DNA from: Gammaproteobacteria bacterium
GTDB lineage: Bacteria; Pseudomonadota; Gammaproteobacteria; GRL18
Assembly (NCBI GenBank): GCA_015488755.1
Contig: WFNB01000112.1
Coordinates: 1 to 64,000, forward strand
DNA: 64,000 nt
Direction of reading: 5' to 3'
Shown here: in pieces, positions 63,658-64,000 of the stretch
Layout: every line of letters starts with the position of its first letter
How positions within the stretch are numbered: the stretch's first letter is position 1
Notes under the pieces: model-generated
Told to the model about the DNA's origin: nothing
Seen by the model: only the letters and a program-made list of their open reading frames with translations
The model's database searches: none
Program-made: the position numbers and the translations under genes

Positions 63658-64000
63658 AATATAATAAGCGCCTGTTGTCATGACCTTAGATGTGATTTTC
63701 ATGGCTAACTTAACTGCCTGAGGTAAGTCAGCAGCCCCAGCCTCTTGTGCAATAACTGCATGGTGTAATTCATCTTCTTTCATTTGTTCTAATATTGCTC
63801 GGCTTTTGCTGTCTTTAGGAGACAACTGTTTTAGGTGGCTCTCTAAATGGCGAACAACTTGATGTTCGGTTTCAGAAACAAAGCCTAAACTCCATTTATC
63901 ACCGATTTTTCCAGCAATGGCTCCCATTGTTAATGAACCTGCGTACCAAAAAGGACTTAAATAACTGACATGTGTGCCTAGCTCATGGCAGCGTTGGGCA
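63655..64000 (-). CDS. coq7: 2-polyprenyl-3-methyl-6-methoxy-1,4-benzoquinone monooxygenase (COQ7), 5' part outside the window
   Basis: The C-terminal 115 residues of a di-iron ubiquinone hydroxylase. The frame is open to the window edge. It contains YLSPFWYAGSLTMGAIAG, LGFVSETEHQVVRHLESHL (metal Glu-x-x-His), SRAILEQMKEDELHHA (Glu-x-x-x-His) and SKVMTTGAYYI, closely resembling the C-terminus of Pseudomonas Coq7. The stop codon TAA is made by the last three bases of the family A repeat, so the element inserted exactly at the gene end. COQ7 shows that the organism makes ubiquinone by the oxygen-dependent route. Confidence 0.93.
   Translation of the reverse strand, partial: AQRCHELGTHVSYLSPFWYAGSLTMGAIAGKIGDKWSLGFVSETEHQVVRHLESHLKQLSPKDSKSRAILEQMKEDELHHAVIAQEAGAADLPQAVKLAMKITSKVMTTGAYYI

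Noticed and set aside
1-64000. CRISPR arrays, tRNA or rRNA genes
   Set aside because: No regularly spaced direct repeats, no tRNA-like cloverleaf with a CCA end and no rRNA-like conserved stretches were noticed. Short tRNAs could still be missed by eye.

Overview
The window looks like the chromosome of a low-GC autotrophic gammaproteobacterium, probably a sulfur-oxidising type. It carries a form II RuBisCO operon with its CbbQO activase and a divergent CbbR regulator, a complete cbb3 oxidase locus, several multihaem or dihaem c-type cytochromes, COQ7-type ubiquinone synthesis, FabA, and a bacterial glycogen pathway. No genus can be assigned from the sequence alone. A flagellin gene argues for a motile stage. 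I saw no rRNA, tRNA, CRISPR array or prophage.

Layout. 1-503: end of a probable IS200/IS605-type element fused to a 5'-truncated Rpn-type gene. 1035-2771: periplasmic gamma-glutamyltransferase. 3401-4851: an unknown membrane-anchored protein and an FNR-type regulator. 5261-13836: ccoNOQP, a 38-residue membrane peptide, and the assembly genes ccoG-ccoH-ccoI-ccoS, with a small conserved gene overlapping the end. 14228-16965: a lone flagellin overlapping a TIGR00341/DUF389 membrane protein. 17005-18580 (minus): radical SAM protein and TetR regulator. 18865-21093 (minus): NapC-like tetrahaem cytochrome, ankyrin protein and c4-type cytochrome. 21558-28109: a 1015-residue unknown membrane-anchored protein, an ICMT/NnrU-like protein and DNA polymerase I. 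28119-33846 (minus): cbbM-cbbQ-cbbO followed by a diguanylate cyclase, with cbbR divergent. 35071-42936: GDP-mannose genes and a two-component pair. 43042-49796: housekeeping genes (ExoIII, pyrE, cca and others). 49886-61669: glycogen cluster, glgB-glgA on one strand and glgC-GH57-malQ-ppdK on the other. 61874-64000: fabA, a SprA-like protein and a partial coq7.

Regulation. Three perfect TTGAT-N4-ATCAA boxes (FNR/ANR consensus) are present. Two lie upstream of ccoN, next to the FNR-type gene. The third lies in the divergent glgB/glgC control region, 60 bp upstream of a good extended -10 promoter for glgC. This suggests that the microaerobic oxidase and glycogen metabolism share an oxygen-responsive switch. 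The glycogen cluster ends in pyruvate phosphate dikinase, which would link polyglucose use to PEP/pyruvate interconversion.

The most unusual feature is a set of four short palindromic mobile elements. Two 152-bp copies (family B) have 18-bp terminal inverted repeats and near-10-bp flanking direct repeats. Two 187/213-bp copies (family A) have different outer repeats. Both families share a core of about 85 bp that folds into two small hairpins whose stem sequences differ between families with pairing kept. They look like non-autonomous elements with a structured common core and exchangeable ends. They sit in intercistronic and 3'-flanking positions, including between glgB and glgA and directly at the coq7 stop codon.
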